Part shown: piece after piece, positions 44,097 to 52,802 of the stretch
Position numbering within the stretch: position 1 is the stretch's first letter
How the letters are laid out: the number at the start of each line of letters is the position of its first letter
NCBI RefSeq assembly: GCF_017498545.1
Contig: NZ_CP071793.1
Coordinates: 1,116,001 to 1,180,000, forward strand
From: Sulfidibacter corallicola
GTDB taxonomy: Bacteria; Acidobacteriota; Holophagae; Acanthopleuribacterales; Acanthopleuribacteraceae
Length of the DNA: 64,000 nucleotides
Reading direction: 5' to 3'
Position numbers and translations under genes: made by a program
Notes under the pieces: model-generated
What the model saw: the letters and a program-made list of their open reading frames with translations, nothing else
Database searches by the model: none
What the model was told of the DNA's origin: nothing

Positions 44097-46684
44097 GGTT
44101 CTTGCTCCTTGCTACGGTAGAAAGCGTAGGACTCGCGGAATCGTTCCAGGTCTTGGATCAAGCTGAGTTTCATCTGGTCCAATTCTTCGTTGGTGTCCTG
44201 GGTCCAGAAGGCCTGCCACAGCGTTCGCAACTGCCGGAACCGGAACCCGAAGCGATCCATCGCACCCATGGCGATCATGGCCGACAACACCATGGAGATG
44301 ATGAGGATCGCGGCCGGCAGGGGACGGCCCGTCAGTAGGAATACCAGAAAGCCCACGAGCGCGTAGTAGCCCGCGAAGACCAGGGCGCCCGTGCTCAGCT
44401 TGGCCGTGGCGATCCACACCGGAGAAGGCATGAACCATTCGATCAGGCGGCCGGTCAGCTTGTAGGGGATCCAGTTGGTGATCAGCCCGTAGCTGGCGAA
44501 AGAGAACAGGCTGCCGAGGATGCGCAACATGTCGCCGACGGGAATCGGCGGGTGGTTCTCGGGCGTCGAAAGCCGCTCGCTCTCGATGAAATAGGCTTCG
44601 AGGCGGCGGTGGAAGAGCAGCACCGTGTCGGGGTCCAGTTCCTGGTAGTGGTTGACCGCCTCGCTGATGGCCATGCGCGCGGCCGTTTCATCCTTTTCTC
44701 CCAGGATTTGCAATAACTTGTCGCCGTACAACTTTTGGATGTTGTTGACCAGGCCCTCCATTTCCGGTTGTTCCAGATGGGGGATCAGGTCCTTCATACG
44801 GTGGGAGAGCGCGTCGGTCACCTCGCGCACGGTTTCTCGCGGTCCCGCTTCGAACTGGCCGCGGTAGTCGCGCAACCACACCGGTTCGCCGATGCGAATG
44901 GTGACGTTCGTGCGGAACAGACTGGGCTCCATGTAGTCCAAGCCGATCGGCACGATGGGAACGTCGCCGTTCCATTCGTCATTCGCGAGGGCTTGAAAAC
45001 CCAGGCGCGCGGCGCCGGTTTTGAGCGGTTTCAACGACAGGCCCACCTCGCTGACGCCTTCCGGGAAGATGAGCACGTGTGCCGATTCCCCCAGCTTTTG
45101 GGCCGCCACGTCCATGGTCATTTGATTCGCGTCGCGGGGGCTGCCTTCGGGGAAGTCCTGTCGACGGTAGACCGGTATGGCGCCCAGGCGATCGAGAATG
45201 CTGCCGAAGATCGGCATGTTCCAAAGCGTCGACTTGGCCCAGTAGTGCAACCGGCCCGGGGCGATCGCCGTGATCAGGAGCGGGTCGAGAAAGGTGTTGG
45301 GGTGATTGGCCACGATGATGGCGCCTTTTTTGTGGCGCAGGTTCTCGGTGCCGGTGATGCGAACCTTGTTGAAGAAGATTTCGGCCATGGCGCGGGCCAG
45401 CATTTGCGCGGTTCTTGAGAACAGGTGATGTCTGGCACGCCCTTCCAAATCGAAATCCACCCATTCCCAATCCTGGTCGGGATCGTCCTTGACCGCTTCC
45501 TCGCCCGCCGCGACGCGAACGCCGCGTTTCGGGTTCAGGCTTTGAAGGATCAGCAGGCCCGCCAGGGTGGCGAGCACGAACAGCCACAAGGCCGTCACCG
45601 GTGTATGGCGAAACAGCACGAAGCCCAAGGTCCCGCCGGCCAACACGCAAAAATAGAAGTAGCCGAAGCTTTGGCCGGCGTAGGCGATCGGCGTGAACCG
45701 CCCGATCTGGCCTTGCAGCACGATGAAGATGTTGCCCGTAATGAGAACCGAAAGGAGTGCCAGGCCCGTGAATTCAAGATCCGATCCCGTGGTGATGCCC
45801 CAGCCGGCCATGAGCACCAACAGGATCATGCAGCACAACGACAAATTGCGTTTGCTGCCGAAATGTTGGTTGAGCTTGTAGGCCGAGATGCCGCCCCAAA
45901 TGAGTGCGATGATCAGCAACAAAATCCAGAAGGGTTGTTGGATCCAAAAGCCTTCGTCGAAGGTGGGCGGTAAGGTGCACAGCAACAGGACGACCGTACA
46001 GATGGAGAACAACAGGGTGTTGAGCAGGGTGGCGCGCAAATCGGTGAGCGGCAGTTGGAGCCAGCCGGAGAGTGCCGCCGACACGGGGATTCCGGTGGTG
46101 GAACCCGGCTCGATGACCTTGGGTGGGGCGCCCACGCCGAACAGGACCAGACTGGTGCCCGCCAACAGGAAGCCACCCAGGAACATTAGGGATCCGGTAG
46201 CCTCGGAGGGTTGTTGCATGAGGAGCGGCACGAAAAAGACCAGGTAGACCAGGGCGCTCACGGCCAAGCTCTTGCCTGGCAGATCCTGTTTCTTTTCGAT
46301 CGGGAACGCGGTGATCAGTCCTTTGTGAAACCAATTGGTGATGAGGAAGGCGACCATCGCGAACGCCGTCACGATCGCCTGGGGGAACAGGTGCCGACCC
46401 AGGTAGGCGATGCCGATCCCGACCATCAGGAGGCCGCCGCTCAGCAGGCTCCAGCGGCGCGAGGCGGTGGGGTTGTCCGTCATCATGCCGAGAATCGGGA
46501 GAAGTAGAGCCGTAAGGCATGCGGAGACAAAGACGAGATTCGAAAGGTGGTTGGAGTCGCCTTCGTTCTCCACCGGCATGCTGCCCGCGAACAAGGTGTA
46601 AATGGTGAAGAGACCGCCGATCGTGCCCAAGAATACGGAGAGAAAAAGCCAATAGCTAGCGTGATCTTGTGTCTTTTGTGTCAT
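44093..46684 (-). CDS. MFS-type transporter fused to a PlsC-family acyltransferase
   Basis: 863 residues from the ATG at 46684 (MTQKTQDHASYWLFLSVFLG); upstream in-frame starts (46747, for example) lack support. Residues about 10-420 form about 12 membrane helices of the major facilitator/LplT type. The acyltransferase domain follows (about 440-690): HX5D box NHPNTFLDPLL (His461/Asp467) as in glycerol-3-phosphate/SCT1-like enzymes, GAIPVYRR, and FPEGVSEVG. Two more membrane helices lie near 770-830. The arrangement recalls LplT-Aas lysophospholipid flippase-reacylase fusions without the acyl-ACP synthetase. Probable function: move and acylate a lysophospholipid in the inner membrane. Translationally coupled to the reductase downstream. 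Confidence 0.85.
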   Translation of the reverse strand: MTQKTQDHASYWLFLSVFLGTIGGLFTIYTLFAGSMPVENEGDSNHLSNLVFVSACLTALLLPILGMMTDNPTASRRWSLLSGGLLMVGIGIAYLGRHLFPQAIVTAFAMVAFLITNWFHKGLITAFPIEKKQDLPGKSLAVSALVYLVFFVPLLMQQPSEATGSLMFLGGFLLAGTSLVLFGVGAPPKVIEPGSTTGIPVSAALSGWLQLPLTDLRATLLNTLLFSICTVVLLLCTLPPTFDEGFWIQQPFWILLLIIALIWGGISAYKLNQHFGSKRNLSLCCMILLVLMAGWGITTGSDLEFTGLALLSVLITGNIFIVLQGQIGRFTPIAYAGQSFGYFYFCVLAGGTLGFVLFRHTPVTALWLFVLATLAGLLILQSLNPKRGVRVAAGEEAVKDDPDQDWEWVDFDLEGRARHHLFSRTAQMLARAMAEIFFNKVRITGTENLRHKKGAIIVANHPNTFLDPLLITAIAPGRLHYWAKSTLWNMPIFGSILDRLGAIPVYRRQDFPEGSPRDANQMTMDVAAQKLGESAHVLIFPEGVSEVGLSLKPLKTGAARLGFQALANDEWNGDVPIVPIGLDYMEPSLFRTNVTIRIGEPVWLRDYRGQFEAGPRETVREVTDALSHRMKDLIPHLEQPEMEGLVNNIQKLYGDKLLQILGEKDETAARMAISEAVNHYQELDPDTVLLFHRRLEAYFIESERLSTPENHPPIPVGDMLRILGSLFSFASYGLITNWIPYKLTGRLIEWFMPSPVWIATAKLSTGALVFAGYYALVGFLVFLLTGRPLPAAILIISMVLSAMIAMGAMDRFGFRFRQLRTLWQAFWTQDTNEELDQMKLSLIQDLERFRESYAFYRSKEQEP

Positions 46685-46987
46685 GGTCACCTGAGCCGTA
46701 ACGTCCGATTTGTCTGTGTGATTGGTCTCATCATACAACGGGAACATTGGCTGATGAACCTGCTTTTCCAAAAGACGTGATCCACGAAATGGAAAGGTCG
46801 GCGGCACGGGTTTTTTTATCGGCGCGTCCATCCGTCGCGGCGTCTTTCCCACGGGTAACGGGCCTGTTCTCGGGGCGCGAGCGGCCCGCGATCGCGATCG
46901 AACGGTGGGGTCCTCGGACCGGGGTCTGGGGCTCGGATCGTGGACACCGAGCACGTGGCCATTTGCCGGAAACCCCGGTTCGCCTGT
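46685..46987. other. intergenic region between orn and the MFS-acyltransferase gene
   Basis: 303 bases. The acyltransferase frame is open through most of it, but the translation is Arg/Pro-rich. A TATGAT hexamer on the minus strand (near 46724) with a poor -35 could be a promoter. No gene supported. Confidence 0.5.
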
Positions 46988-47566
46988 TCAGGATTTGGAA
47001 GGGACCTGAGGCTCCAATTGGACGAATCCCAGATAAAATTCCAGCTCGGCGATCGACGCTTCGATGTCGTCCGTGGCGCGGTGGGTGTTGTCCTTTTGGA
47101 AATTTTTCTGGTAGACGGAGCGGAAGATTTCCTTGAACGAACTCACGTCGATCATTCGGTAGTGAAGCACGCCGGCCAACGCCTTCATGTGGCGATCGAT
47201 GAATTTGCGGTCCTGGTGGATGGAGTTGCCCGCGAGAATCGGCGACTCTTCTCCGAATTGTTCGTGAATCAAGGTGAGAATCTCGTCCTCTACCTGGCCC
47301 AATTGCTTGCCCTGGGGAATGCGACCCAGCAATCCGCTCGCCGAATGGGTCGTGCGGTTCCATTCATCCATCTGCGCCAACAGGGCCGGCGGTTGGAACA
47401 CCACCGAGTGGTAACGGGCGATGGGTTTGAACGCCAGATCTGTGATGATGGCGGCGAATTCGATAATCGCGTCTCGTTCGGGATCCAGGCCGGTCATTTC
47501 GAGATCAACCCAAAACATTTTGGTCATTGGCTTTTTGGGTTTGACACTCAATTCGTTTTTGCTCAT
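46988..47566 (-). CDS. orn: oligoribonuclease (DEDDh 3'-5' exoribonuclease)
   Basis: 192 residues from the ATG at 47566. Degrades 2-5-mer RNAs and the c-di-GMP product pGpG. DEDDh residues visible: Asp21 and Glu23 in FWVDLEMTG, Asp119 in HQDRKFI, His162 and Asp167 in HRATDDI. The N-terminal tail (SKNELSVKPKKP) is slightly extended and the length is typical. Weak ribosome binding site (GGAACGG); an internal ATG at residue 14 would give the canonical start. Monocistronic by spacing. Confidence 0.95.
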   Translation of the reverse strand: MSKNELSVKPKKPMTKMFWVDLEMTGLDPERDAIIEFAAIITDLAFKPIARYHSVVFQPPALLAQMDEWNRTTHSASGLLGRIPQGKQLGQVEDEILTLIHEQFGEESPILAGNSIHQDRKFIDRHMKALAGVLHYRMIDVSSFKEIFRSVYQKNFQKDNTHRATDDIEASIAELEFYLGFVQLEPQVPSKS

Positions 47567-47658
47567 GCAACCGTTCCGTTCTTGAATTTCCACAGCCTTG
47601 ACGAGAGCCTCCCGTTTGGCCTGCCGCGGGCCTGTTCCCAATGGCACGGATTGGGCGT

Positions 47659-47687
47659 ATTATACCCAACCCGAACCCGGGGAACCA
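47659..47687 (-). promoter_or_regulatory. candidate promoter of orn
   Basis: Minus strand perfect -10 TATAAT (47664-47659) with a poor -35 (TGGTTC, 17-base spacer). About 90 bases upstream of the orn start. The surrounding GGGTATAATA resembles the uracil-operon promoter. Confidence 0.4.
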
Positions 47688-47770
47688 TGGCTAGTGCGGT
47701 GAGAATCGACGGTTGAGAGGATTGGCCGTCGATCGGAATCTCCGCTTGCCGCGTTATCTGAATTTCGATC

Positions 47771-48934
47771 TCAATTGGAGAATCGGCCCGGCGAAAAAAT
47801 CGGCAGGATGTCGGTCAGAGGCGATTTCTCGTCGTTGAGCACTTCCGCCAAGGCTTGCCCTGCGGACCAGCACATGCCCAACCCATATCCGGTGAAGCCT
47901 ACCGCGCACAAGAGTGTCGGATCTCCGCCGATGGGCCCCACCAACGGCTTGCCGTCCTTGGAAAAGCCCATGGTCCCGCTCCAGCGGTGGTCCACCTCGA
48001 GTTCACCCAGTTGCGGATACATTTCGCCGAACAACCCTTCGAGCGCCTTTTGCACGTCCTCGTTGATGAGGTCCTCGTATCCCGTCTCGCCGTGTTCGTC
48101 CACGAAGCGCCGGCCACCGAGGATGATGCGTCCTTCCGGGGTCCAATGCCAGTAGTCGTAGCCGAAGTTGGTGATGCAGCCGTAGGGCTTGATGCGGACG
48201 TCGCTCGGTGTCGAGGCGAGGACCTGGCCGCGGATCGGGTAGACCAGATTCTCGAATTCGGGCATCAATTGCGCCGTGTAGGCGTTGGTGGCGAGAATGA
48301 CCACCTCGCACTCGGTCTTGCCCCACTTATGGGTGACCTGCCCCGAGCCGACTTCCGTCACGGGGCACCCTTCGAAAACGAGCGCTCCCTTGCGTCGGGC
48401 TTCCGCGGCGATGACGCGCGTCATTTCCGCCGGATTGACCGTGGCGTCGTAGCGATCGAGCTTGCCCATGGCGAATCGCCGCGTCTGGATCCGCGATTCG
48501 ATTTGATCGCAATCCAACAACTGGACCGCGAATCCGTCGCGTTCCATTTCGCGGCTCGCCTTCTCGATGAGCTTGGCCTCGGCATCGTTGAAGGCCAGCG
48601 TCAGGCTGCCGGCCTGGTGGTAGGCCAGTCCCGGGTGATCGCCCATTTCGTGCAACAGGGCGTCGGTTCCCTTTTGGCCCTCCCTTTTGAAGGTGAGGAT
48701 CTTGAACGCCTCGGGGCTGCCGTACACTTCCTTCATGTTCGTGTAGTAATCGGCCGTTTCCAAAATGATCTGTCCGTCGTTGCGACCGGACGCCCCACAA
48801 GCCAGAACATCTCGTTCCATGAGGCAGCATTCGATACCGCGATCGGCCAAATGGTAGGCGAGGGAGCTGCCTACCAAGCCGCCGCCGACGATGACGACGT
48901 CGACATGAGTGGGCGGTGCATTCCAAATGGACAT
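47771..48934 (-). CDS. FAD-dependent oxidoreductase (DAO/glycine oxidase family)
   Basis: 387 residues, taking the ATG at 48934 because AGGAAGG lies nine bases upstream (an ATG at 48943 is directly adjacent to it). N-terminal FAD-binding VVIVGGGLVGSSLAYHLADRG, then SGRNDGQI, ILATNAYTAQLMP, YWHWTPEGRIILGGRR and C-terminal GFTGYGLGMCWSAGQALA. Resembles PuuB/OrdL gamma-glutamylputrescine oxidase and amino-acid oxidases; oxidises an amine or amino acid to imine plus hydrogen peroxide. Alone in its unit. Confidence 0.9.
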   Translation of the reverse strand: MSIWNAPPTHVDVVIVGGGLVGSSLAYHLADRGIECCLMERDVLACGASGRNDGQIILETADYYTNMKEVYGSPEAFKILTFKREGQKGTDALLHEMGDHPGLAYHQAGSLTLAFNDAEAKLIEKASREMERDGFAVQLLDCDQIESRIQTRRFAMGKLDRYDATVNPAEMTRVIAAEARRKGALVFEGCPVTEVGSGQVTHKWGKTECEVVILATNAYTAQLMPEFENLVYPIRGQVLASTPSDVRIKPYGCITNFGYDYWHWTPEGRIILGGRRFVDEHGETGYEDLINEDVQKALEGLFGEMYPQLGELEVDHRWSGTMGFSKDGKPLVGPIGGDPTLLCAVGFTGYGLGMCWSAGQALAEVLNDEKSPLTDILPIFSPGRFSN

Positions 48935-49496
48935 ATTTCGCATCCTTCCTAAAGCATACTATCGCCTGGCATCGACCTGGTGGTGACGCGCAAAAAGGCA
49001 ATGTCGCGTCTCGCTCCCCAAAATATCGAGTTCGGAAATCGTGCCCAGAGGTTGTGTTCCAAGGGGAGCGCCGACCACGTCAGGCGAGAATCCCTATTGT
49101 ATCGCCTGTTCGGGCCCACGACGCCAGTGGATTTTGTGGAATTCGGAGGTGCCTTTTCTGGTGTCCCTTTTTCCCTATCGTCTTTGATGCGGGTCCGGTT
49201 TCTCTCCGTCTGAGCACGTCGGCGAGAGACTCGGTGCCATATCTTCGCATTGAAGCGGTTGGGGCGGGGATCGTTCATCGGGGGAAATCTCGGGATCACG
49301 GCTGGCTCAGTATTTACGGTCGTGTCATGGTTCACGGGTAAAGGGTGTGACGTGAGCTTTCAGGATTGTTTAAGCTGCAAGTTTAAAAAAGCTTACGGCC
49401 GGATCTCTTCCTCTCCGTTGCTTCTGTGACCTCTCTTGAAACAAAGTGGTGCATTCAACCTGAGCTGGGTCTTGCCGTCGTCAAATCTTGATCAGG

Positions 49497-49589
49497 AAGC
49501 CAGGAATGAACGAAACCAGGAAAAACAGGACCATGATGTGTACCAATTCCGGTCCTTTCCTGCTTTCCGATGTTCATGGGTTCCTGCTT
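49497..49589. repeat. long imperfect inverted repeat
   Basis: Left arm 49497-49532 and right arm 49551-49589 pair over most of their length (AAGCCAGGAA ... TGAAC ... CAGGAAA ... GGACC against the reverse complement of the right arm, with two small gaps) around an 18-base loop. Would form an RNA or cruciform hairpin of about 35 bp. Confidence 0.7.
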
Positions 49590-49992
49590 AATTTTTCGGA
49601 TGAACGACCCATGGCCCTTCGCCAGAAACCAGGTGTGCTGTTTCTTTCTCGAAATCGAGCGGGTATGCCCGCTGGTGCGTGGCTCTTATGTAACAAACTC
49701 TGTAAAGCTCGAAGATAAAGATAAAAACCTAAAAAGGCGGATGTGCGGGGAGTTCTTCGAAAAATGTCGGCCCGGCGGGCCAACTTACTGCAACGATGCC
49801 CCTCTCACAAATGCGGGAACTCCCATACGATTCGCTTCGATTAGTTACCCACTTGAAACCCGGTGGCCGGTGTGCCGGACCACCGGCAATCCGGCCCCCG
49901 GCCTGGGCGGCGACTCAGTGGTAAAAAACGCAGTCAGCGCCAGTCGGGTAGAACGACCACCTCGCAATGGTCCCGCCTCCCAAAAATGGAAA

Positions 49993-50031
49993 CGGCGGTG
50001 ATCTCCACAAAGAACCACCGCCGATCTTTTT
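49993..50031. terminator. rho-independent terminator, either strand
   Basis: Perfect 8-bp stem CGGCGGTG (49993-50000) / CACCGCCG (50016-50023) with a 15-base loop, followed on the plus strand by ATCTTTTT and on the minus strand by TTTCCATTTTT. It can end the minus-strand peptide gene or a plus-strand RNA from the structured region. Confidence 0.7.
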
Positions 50032-50100
50032 AAAGTTTATTGTGAAAAATAGTTTCTTTGGCTCGAGTAAAAAGTTAATAAATACGGTTGTGGAATGATG

Positions 50101-50244
50101 CTAGAAGCAATCGCCGCCGATCCACCGACACTCGTTAGCCGGCATGACGAATTCCTTAAGGCTTTCGGTAGTGGGACCTCCGCCCTCGGACAGCAATGTT
50201 GTACCGTAAAGCAGTAGGAACAATACAAAAACAACCTTTTTCAT
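50101..50244 (-). CDS. 47-residue secreted peptide with two cysteines
   Basis: Short gene: ATG at 50244 with an excellent Shine-Dalgarno (GAGGGAG, about eight bases upstream), stop TAG at 50101. Signal peptide MKKVVFVLFLLLYGTTLL, then SEGGGPTTESLKEF and a C-terminus NECRWIGGDCF with Cys39 and Cys46 placed to form a disulfide loop. No family recognised. It lies 79 bases downstream of the membrane kinase gene on the same strand and is followed by a terminator, so it is probably the last gene of that transcript. Possible roles: signalling peptide, ligand of the kinase's extracytoplasmic domain or small lipoprotein-like envelope factor (inference). Confidence 0.72.
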   Translation of the reverse strand: MKKVVFVLFLLLYGTTLLSEGGGPTTESLKEFVMPANECRWIGGDCF

Positions 50245-50323
50245 GTTTCAATCTCCCTCTTTTAGTAACTTCCACAAAGAAAGTACTTAGTTGGCAAGTT
50301 GCTATTTGAGGAGGAAGCATTGT

Positions 50324-52171
50324 CTATTTGGAATGAGGATTAACTCCTACAATTAAAATACCGACCTGAGAATCGTTCTCCATTTTCTCCCAGACGATTC
50401 CCAGTTCTTGACACACTTCCTGCCACGTTTTGTGAAATAGTTCACGCTCCGGCAGTAGGTGATCCCTGAGGTTAGGGGCAAGCTCCACATCGATGCCCAG
50501 GTAATATGACAAATCACTTGCGAAATCGCCCAAAGACCTTCCCGCGGTTTGAAAAAATGGTATGCGGAAATGGACCGGAATCTGCTCAGCCGGAATGGAT
50601 AGTTTGAGAGTTATCCCCTCTTTGCTCGCGACAAGAAAATCATCCAGGTAATCCGAATAGGTCTTCATGTCGGGGACCGGAAAAGGCCCTGCGATTTGGC
50701 CTGCCTCAATAGAGACATCCAGGGAAGTTGAAGTACGGTGCCATAATGGGGTAAGCACACTATCACGATCCGAAGCAGGAATTTGGTACAAGGCCTTGTG
50801 GATGGATGGAAGGGTTTCGATCACCCTTTTGAGGTTGTTGTCGTTGTCCCAAATGACGACACCATGTTCATGGAACGAATTCGGGACGAAGAATGAAGGT
50901 GGTGAAAAATAAATCGGCGTCTTCTCACCCTCTAGGCGGATGGTCATTTCCATGGGGGTGATCTTGGAGATGTAACCCACTTGACCGTTGTGCTCGACCC
51001 AATCACCGATGGAAAACAGGTTGTCGTGGCCCACCAGGACGGCATTGTCCTGAAAGGCGTAGACGGCGATCGGGGTCGAGAGGTCGTTGGGTGAGAAGGT
51101 TTTTACGTGGAAATTGGGAAGGTTGCGCTTGATGGATGCCGTGTCACGGGCCAAGGCGTCGGCCAGGTTTTGCTTGATGACCGGCGATTCGTGAAATTGG
51201 CGCAGTTCCTCACGCATTTGGTTCAGGCGGCGAATGGCGCGCTTGGGATTTTCGGGCGCCAGTTCCACGGCGGCCTCGGTCCCGTCGAACAGCGGATGTT
51301 CGGTGACCAACGAGATACCGACGGTGGAGGCCATGACCATGTAGGCCACACCGGCCCATTTGAGCGGGCGAATCCGCGAACGGAATCCTTTGGATTCGCG
51401 GGCGGGCGCCGCGTCCACCCCGGGAGCGGACAACTTCTGGCATACCTCGGCCATGGTGGGCCGGTTGCGCGGGTCGGGGCTCAGGCAGGCGCGATACAGT
51501 CCCAGGATTTGGGAAGAGGGACGATCGATGGTGCCGAGGAAATTGCGAGCGAACATGTAGACGTCGCTGCCCTTGTCCACGCGGTGGGACCAATAGGGGT
51601 TGTGCTCGGGGCTCAGTTCTTCCAGGGGCCAGTCTTTCTTGCTGGGGTAAAAACCCAGGTCGATGATGCGGACCCCGCCGGTACCCGCATCCAGCAACAC
51701 ATTCTTGTAAGTCAGATCGCCGTGGTATTCGTCACATTCGTGAATGGCCGCGATGGCCTGGCCCAGATCGGAAAGATAGTTCAACTTGTGGCGGTCCGGA
51801 GCTTCGGCCAGCACGTCGATCAGGGGACGGCCCTGGACGTGTTCCAAAATGAGGGCGCCCTTCGCCGAGAGGCTGTTGCCGAATTGGGAGCGAAAATCTT
51901 CCGGCATGGAGGCGAGCAACGCTTCCGAAAGCTCGAAACTTCCCATTTGAATGGCATGGGGTGGAACGTTCTCGTAAAGCTCGCATACGGCCTCGATACT
52001 GTCGAACGCGAAATGACGTGCGAGCTCGTCGAAAAAATGGCCCTCGTTGGCAAGTAGTTTGACGACAACTTTTTGGCCGTCCAACCTTTTGGCGAAAAAG
52101 ACTTCGCTTTCGCCTGTGCCGCCCAGCTTCTTTTCAAGGACATAATGATTGTCATGAGCCGGCTGAGTCAT
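50324..52171 (-). CDS. membrane protein kinase with extracytoplasmic STN-like domain
   Basis: 615 residues from the ATG at 52171 (GAGGAG ten bases upstream). Residues about 8-245 are a Hanks-like kinase: LGGTGESEVFFAK, Lys38, an HGDLTYKN catalytic loop (Asp152; the usual Arg of HRD is Gly) and DLG (171-173) instead of DFG. One transmembrane helix (about 272-289) puts the remaining 320 residues outside. These include a beta-rich segment (about 380-430: FSIGDWVEHNGQVGYISKIT) and, at about 535-610, an STN-like module (FQTAGRSLGDFASDLSYYLG followed by a TWQEVCQELGI half), as found at secretin and TonB-receptor N-termini. Fused sensing of an envelope complex is plausible. The kinase may be weak or a pseudokinase-like variant. 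Confidence 0.82.
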   Translation of the reverse strand: MTQPAHDNHYVLEKKLGGTGESEVFFAKRLDGQKVVVKLLANEGHFFDELARHFAFDSIEAVCELYENVPPHAIQMGSFELSEALLASMPEDFRSQFGNSLSAKGALILEHVQGRPLIDVLAEAPDRHKLNYLSDLGQAIAAIHECDEYHGDLTYKNVLLDAGTGGVRIIDLGFYPSKKDWPLEELSPEHNPYWSHRVDKGSDVYMFARNFLGTIDRPSSQILGLYRACLSPDPRNRPTMAEVCQKLSAPGVDAAPARESKGFRSRIRPLKWAGVAYMVMASTVGISLVTEHPLFDGTEAAVELAPENPKRAIRRLNQMREELRQFHESPVIKQNLADALARDTASIKRNLPNFHVKTFSPNDLSTPIAVYAFQDNAVLVGHDNLFSIGDWVEHNGQVGYISKITPMEMTIRLEGEKTPIYFSPPSFFVPNSFHEHGVVIWDNDNNLKRVIETLPSIHKALYQIPASDRDSVLTPLWHRTSTSLDVSIEAGQIAGPFPVPDMKTYSDYLDDFLVASKEGITLKLSIPAEQIPVHFRIPFFQTAGRSLGDFASDLSYYLGIDVELAPNLRDHLLPERELFHKTWQEVCQELGIVWEKMENDSQVGILIVGVNPHSK

Positions 52172-52802
52172 GGCGCTCGTGCTCCTCAAGGGTTTCTCGT
52201 GATGGTGAGCTTCGATCTCTAAGGGCCGTATCAAATAGGGGTGAGGTTCTAAAGCTTCTTCGGGGTGGGGCTGTATTTTCCCACCTTTTGAATTTTAGGT
52301 AAATATTGGCGCCGTGTAAAGCCTAGGGCGCAAATTTTTTGAAAAAAGACTGAGGGCTCACCAAGTTGTCGAAAACTTATCGATCAGTAATTTGAGTGCT
52401 GGTGAAAAAGCGACATCTCGCTCCCTCTCGAAAAACTGCGCATTCTTCTGAGGCCTCGCTGCGCTTCTTTCCGCCCATGCCGTGCTGCGTCGCTGGACAA
52501 GTCGGTTCATTGATGTCATGATAGGTCGCTTTGCCGCCTCGGAGCCGTTCTTCCGGTTTTCGATGCACCTCGCTCCGCTCCCGATCGAGGCGCGCTCGGG
52601 ATGCGACCTGTCGAAACCTCGGGCGGTGTCTCGCTACATCTATAATAAACTGAACTTACGGGCACGGCAGGCATCGTGGAGAGGGCGGTCGGCCGCGCAT
52701 GCGGGTGGAAACGGTCCTGTCGGTCAGGTCGGGGCGGCGTGATGGGCTCCCTCGCGACCGCTGCCCGAGGCGTGATTCTTTAGACGATTGAGACGATTTC
52801 GA
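52172..52802. other. divergent intergenic region upstream of the kinase and nucleotidyltransferase genes
   Basis: 631 bases. The left part is the AT-rich leader and promoter of the minus-strand kinase. The middle (52390-52620) reads like degraded or repetitive sequence with recurring TCGCTCC/CTCGCTGCGC words; a minus frame 52377-52568 has no ribosome binding site. A TATAAT at 52641-52646 may belong to the plus-strand nucleotidyltransferase promoter, but no -35 is evident. Confidence 0.5.
52292..52320 (-). promoter_or_regulatory. candidate promoter of the kinase-peptide unit
   Basis: Minus strand: -35 TTTACA (52320-52315), 17-base spacer, -10 TAAAAT (52297-52292). Lies about 120 bases upstream of the kinase start. 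Confidence 0.5.

Larger units (their letters stand above)
48935..50100. other. gene-poor, partly AT-rich region with strong inverted repeats
   Basis: 1166 bases with no supportable protein gene. AT content rises from about 49340. Features include a long imperfect inverted repeat (49497-49589), a GC-rich foldable stretch (49760-49990) and a terminator hairpin (49993-50031). The plus frames 49488-49718 and 49570-50001 lack ribosome binding sites and any recognisable motif. Could encode a structured RNA or be remains of an acquired element. Confidence 0.55.

Noticed and set aside
49760..49990. GC-rich foldable stretch considered as tRNA, tmRNA, RNase P RNA or a known riboswitch
   Set aside because: None of the diagnostic conserved sequences could be found by eye on either strand.
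49570..50001. 143-codon plus frame in the gene-poor region
   Set aside because: No ribosome binding site, no recognisable domain, and it crosses the structured hairpin region up to the terminator.
52377..52568. 63-codon minus frame in the kinase upstream region
   Set aside because: No ribosome binding site and lies in word-repetitive sequence; kept only as a low-interest observation.
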